Positions 60,721 through 64,000 of a stretch of 64,000 bases of DNA are shown piece by piece. A model generated the notes under the pieces. The model was not told where the DNA came from, made no database searches, and was given only the letters and a program-made list of their open reading frames with translations. Made by a program: the position numbers and the translations under genes. Every line of letters begins with the position of its first letter. The stretch's first letter is position 1. The stretch spans positions 179,906 through 243,905 of the forward strand of contig JNEU01000565.1 of the NCBI GenBank assembly GCA_000697475.1. The letters run 5' to 3'. The stretch comes from Lichtheimia corymbifera B2541. Lineage: Eukaryota > Mucoromycota > Mucoromycetes > Mucorales > Lichtheimiaceae.

Positions 60721-61189
60721 CCTGTTACTCAGTTACTGCTGTGAATGTGTACCTCAGCAAGAGCTTATACATTTGGATAAATAAAAATAGCCATAGAGTA
60801 GAGAAATCAATTAAACGTAGTTATCGTAATCAGGTTATCCATGTTTTTACTCTGGGCGTGATTGACGTCTATTAGGTCAGTGCACATCTTCAAATGCAGC
60901 TCGATCCATCTTCTTGTACAACCACAATCCTCTGGTGGCTCCCCCCTACCAAAAATATCCCGGGACAAACTCATAGTCATTTTTATTGTCAAAAGGGTAT
61001 CTTCATCGTGGTGACGCTTGCGCATAAAGAGCCAACGCTGCGCAAAACAACCAACATAATCCCATTTATGCAGCAACCTGTCAAGGACGTGCGTGTGTAA
61101 CCATCACTGCATGGCATCTCATTCAGTTCATCATTTTGCTTATAGTGCTGTCGACACCATCCACTAGCAGGAAGGAGCTCAACCACGCT
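60721..61189. other. Gene-free stretch before the repeat arrays
   Basis: About 470 bases with short frames only; nothing recognised. Confidence 0.4.
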
Positions 61190-61670
61190 TACAGTATAGG
61201 TAAAACATAAAGGTGGGTGGTTCTCAAGATGTTCATAGCGAAGCATGTGGTTTTATTTGAATACAGATGATCAGCTTGTCCAAGAGCACCATCTGACCAA
61301 GTTTCACAATGGAGATGGACAATCTCGGGGACGTGCACTATACATCCCATCGTCTTTCCTGCATTTGGGTTCCCAGCATGCATAATTCTCATAATGAAGG
61401 GTTCGGTTTTTAAATTAATGGAGTTGATCAGCATGACCGAGAGCATCTTCTGACCAAGTTTCATGTACGAGATGTGGAATCCCAAGGTGATTTATACTGT
61501 TTCGATAAATCACGCATCCGACGGGTACCCAATTTCCGACCAACATAGTAAATCCCACATCATTCCCAATTTTCAAATGAAGCATGAGGACTTTATGAGA
61601 TCGAAATTGATCAGCATGTCCAAGTGCACGTTTTGTGAAAGTTTCAGGGAATCTCAAGTTATGGGGCCGT
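61190..61670 (+). repeat. Array A: three diverged tandem copies of a 160-185-nt repeat
   Basis: Copies are anchored by a core close to GATCAGCATGTCC, at 61269, 61426 and 61609. Before each core there is a stretch resembling ATAATGAAGCATG and then a GGTTTTTAAAT-like run. After it comes AGAGCACC or a similar sequence and GACCAAGTTTCA. The copies are perhaps 60-75 percent alike by eye. The same unit occurs in inverted orientation at 63010-63460. Confidence 0.6.
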
Positions 61671-62535
61671 CCAACCTACATATATTTCTGCACGTTCAAC
61701 GTCCGGCGCTCCCATTTTTATTCTCACAATGAAGCCTGCGACTTTAAGCTTACAATGGACCAAGCTTCTGTAACAAGCCCTATTTTTGGGTGCCATTCAC
61801 TATGGGTTTATCATGTTTGCAAATACAAGCGCCTATTTATACCTGCGTATAATCCTAAGAACTAACACTGCCTATCGTGTATCAGCATATAAACAAGGAA
61901 GCTTTATTTAGCGAATGTAATATGACAAAATGAACAAAAGCGTCTCGATACAATGATGTAGATGGTCCAATCTCGCTTTTTGACCTTCAAATTTCTATCC
62001 TCCCGTTCATTCCAGACCCCAACCAGTGAACCATGTTCGTTGTGCCATCGTATTCTTGGTTCCTGCTGTCGTAAGCATCTTCATCTTCACCGATGATCTC
62101 AAACTAGTTGCTGTGCGTCCATTGATCCAACATCCCAATACCATCCATGCCGGCAAATCGCATTTCGTCAAAGATAAAAGCCCACTCGACAACCCCATCC
62201 AATCCATCATTGTCCTCGACCATATCAACGTGGTACGATCCATTGTTCCTGCTGATGATGCGCCAAGTAACCAAAGCAACATTCCAGGATTCCTCATCAC
62301 TGAACTTGATTCCATCCACCCATCAAATCCATATGTTGGTTAAAGATAGCCATGTGATTGCTGCTGATATGCTCCCTTTTCCATCCAGCTGTTGGTCTAT
62401 CGCATTCTTGGTCTTCCATCGTAGCTCAACCAGGTGAAGATTGCTTGTATTGCAGTGAGTTCGATAGCTGATATGGAAGCCCATTCACTGGAATTTGTAT
62501 GTATCAAAGCAAGTTGCTGCAAGTAACTTGAGACA
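61671..62535. other. Stretch between repeat array A and the direct duplication
   Basis: Holds short frames on both strands between 62007 and 62437 with coding-like but interrupted composition. No family is recognised and no gene is called. Confidence 0.35.
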
Positions 62536-62775
62536 AAGGAGTAAAAGACATTGATAATAGCAACGGCTGTTACGTTTGGTCGCGGCAGAGGAGTGTACAA
62601 GAGCGCGTGTGCAGTAGTAGAGTGACAGGCTGTGAGCGCTGTCGAGAAAATGGAGTAAAGACCTTGCTAATAGCAACTGCTGGAGTGAATGCTGTTACGT
62701 TTGATTGTCGTAAAGGAGCATGCAAGAGAGTGTATAGTGTCAAGAGACGCGTGTTGTAGTAGGCAGTGTCCACAC
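62536..62775 (+). repeat. Direct duplication of about 110-120 nt
   Basis: Two adjacent diverged copies start at GGAGTAAAAGACATTG (about 62538) and GGAGTAAAGACCTTGC (about 62652). Each runs through AATAGCAAC, GCTGTTACGTTTG, AAGAG and GTGTG/GTGTTG with GTAGTAG near its end. Confidence 0.55.
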
Positions 62776-63009
62776 TATGGACTTGCCATTCAGTCAAAGT
62801 CAATCGGATCAAGGCAGTTGCAAAGATCGACATGATGGGGCGAAGAAGCACAATCGTTCGCAGGTTGTAGTTGTACTTGAATGCATCAACGGTTGAGAAT
62901 GGGAAGAAGAGGGAAATAAAGTGGGAGTGGAAGAGGTGGAAATTAAATCTGTCAGGCAGTCAGACATATCCATATACACTGATATCAATGCATGATATTG
63001 GGATTGCCT

Positions 63010-63460
63010 GTATCGAACCTCAAACTTACACACAATATGCTCTAGGACATGCTGAACAATTTTGTCTTAATAAAAAACCCACACTTCATTTGAAAATTTC
63101 GAAAGGGAGAGCATAATGTGGGGGTTTACTATGATGGGCGGAAATTGGGAAAGCGCCGGATTTATGAAAAAGTCAGTTAGTATGTAGTTTCTTGGGATTC
63201 CCCATTTCGCACTTGAAACTTTGATCAGAAGGTACTCTGGGACATGCTGATCAACTCCATTCATTTAAAAACCGCATGCTTCATTATGAACATTTTGAAT
63301 GCGGGCGAGCCCAAATGTAGGAGAAAACAGGGTCGGCGCTCCTGTTCCCCGAGATTGCCCACCTCGAACCTGAAACTTCCACACACGACCCTTTCGACCA
63401 CGCTGAGCAATTTCGTTCTCATAAAGACCCCAGGGTTCATTATTGTCGTATTCTGTGGTC
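63010..63460 (-). repeat. Array B: three copies of the array A repeat in inverted orientation
   Basis: The reverse complement of 63231-63310 closely matches 61370-61445 and 61215-61292: both contain AATGTTCATAATGAAGCATG-like, GGTTTTTAAAT-like, GAATGGAGTTGATCAGC and ATGTCCCAGAG or similar words in the same order. Further copies centre on about 63055 and 63395. Array B ends just before the TATA of the Gag-like ORF. Confidence 0.6.
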
Positions 63461-63511
63461 TGGGTTTGATAGATAAAACCTATCCCAACCCAGATGACCC
63501 CTGTCAATATT

Positions 63512-63520
63512 TATATATGA
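63512..63520 (+). promoter_or_regulatory. TATA-like element before the Gag-like ORF
   Basis: TTTATATAT lies about 155 bases before the ATG at 63675, followed by a pyrimidine-rich leader ending in CATCATCAACATCAAC. This is a plausible promoter. Confidence 0.4.
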
Positions 63521-63674
63521 GCACAGACAGCACAAATAAAGTTCTCTCTCCCTTTTTCGAGTCTCAAAGGATTCATCCTTGTTATCTTTGCTATTCACGT
63601 TATCACGTTTTCTATATCAAATTCCACATTTTTTCCTTTGAATACTCTTCAACAACATCATCATCAACATCAAC

Positions 63675-64000
63675 ATGTCTTCTCCTGTTTCTCACGCTGG
63701 TTCCCCTTCTGCCAACACTGGCAATGACAACAACAACATGGGTGACAACAACCACCAAACCCCTGTCACCACTCCCACCAACAACAACCAAGATGGCCCA
63801 ACCCCCATGGAAGGTATTGAATCCACTGGATCAGCTGGTGCCCTTGCTTCTAAGCATGTGGACCCTCTTGTTTTGGCCCGAAACGCTCTTAAAAACTTTG
63901 AGAAGCGATTGGAAGGCTTGCTCGTTCAAGAGGCCCGTCTTGTAGCTGAAGAACCAGTCCCTATGGACAAATTGGCTGAGATCAAGAGTCAGATGGATGA
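63675..64000 (+). CDS. N-terminal part of an ORF, possibly Gag of an LTR retroelement (runs off right edge)
   Basis: From the ATG at 63675 the frame is open to the window end (108 codons). The first 50 residues are N/T/P/G-rich and disordered. A helical, charged segment follows, ARNALKNFEKRLEGLL and then VQEARLVAEE. A low-complexity start followed by a charged helix next to repeats resembles Gag starts of fungal Ty3-type elements. No reverse transcriptase or LTR boundary is inside the window, so an ordinary cellular gene is equally possible. Confidence 0.45.
   Translation, partial: MSSPVSHAGSPSANTGNDNNNMGDNNHQTPVTTPTNNNQDGPTPMEGIESTGSAGALASKHVDPLVLARNALKNFEKRLEGLLVQEARLVAEEPVPMDKLAEIKSQMD

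Overview
The window is nuclear DNA from a filamentous fungus, most likely a Mucoromycota member of the Mucorales type. Evidence: short GT-AG introns (about 50-90 nt) in almost every gene, the fungal alpha-aminoadipate lysine enzyme Lys12, sterol C-14 reductase Erg24, a PDR-type full-size ABCG transporter, a Zds-family protein, mitochondrial ribosomal protein MRP-L20, and many Q/N/P/S homopolymers. Species cannot be fixed from the sequence alone. All functional names rest on motif and family recognition; exon joins were worked out by hand from splice signals and reading-frame continuity.

Layout. 0-12.5 kb: a partial Sds3-like Sin3/HDAC subunit (-), cytosolic tyrosyl-tRNA synthetase (+), homoisocitrate dehydrogenase (+), an Osh3-type oxysterol-binding protein (-), a decayed Fanzor/TnpB-like fragment near 9.4 kb, a PQ-loop protein of the SLC66A2/Any1 type (+), and an orphan four-pass membrane protein (+). 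13.5-25.5 kb: a broken HNH-endonuclease gene with an acidic 9-residue repeat tail, an orphan coiled-coil membrane protein (-), a cyclin K/T-like gene (-), an S28 serine peptidase (+), ribosomal protein uS19/RPS15 (-) and an aldehyde dehydrogenase (-). 26-41.5 kb: the ribosome quality-control ligase Listerin/Ltn1 (-), Erg24 (-), the PDR transporter (+) and Trm112 (+). 42-59.6 kb: Zds-like protein (+), a small P/Y/H-rich protein (-), lipoate-protein ligase (-), tRNA adenosine deaminase subunit Tad3 (+), an ALMT/FUSC-like membrane protein (+), MRP-L20 (+), the CAAX protease Rce1 (-), a CCCH-Pumilio protein (-) and the Scd6/LSM14 P-body protein (+). 59.6-64 kb is a gene-poor, repeat-rich island: decayed coding fragments, two arrays of diverged repeats facing each other, a direct duplication, and at the right edge a TATA-driven partial ORF that could be the Gag start of a retroelement.

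Themes. Translation and mRNA fate are well represented (TyrRS, RPS15, Ltn1, Trm112, Tad3, MRP-L20, a Pumilio protein head-to-head with Scd6). Sterol and lipid handling is also represented (Osh3, Erg24, Any1-like, PDR pump). The least ordinary points are three genes needing GC-AG introns to stay in frame, an 8-nt internal microexon in LYS12, a coding exon in RPS15 consisting only of the start codon, two relic nuclease genes of mobile-element type (Fanzor-like and HNH), and the inverted repeat arrays beside the Gag-like ORF. No intact undescribed system is evident.
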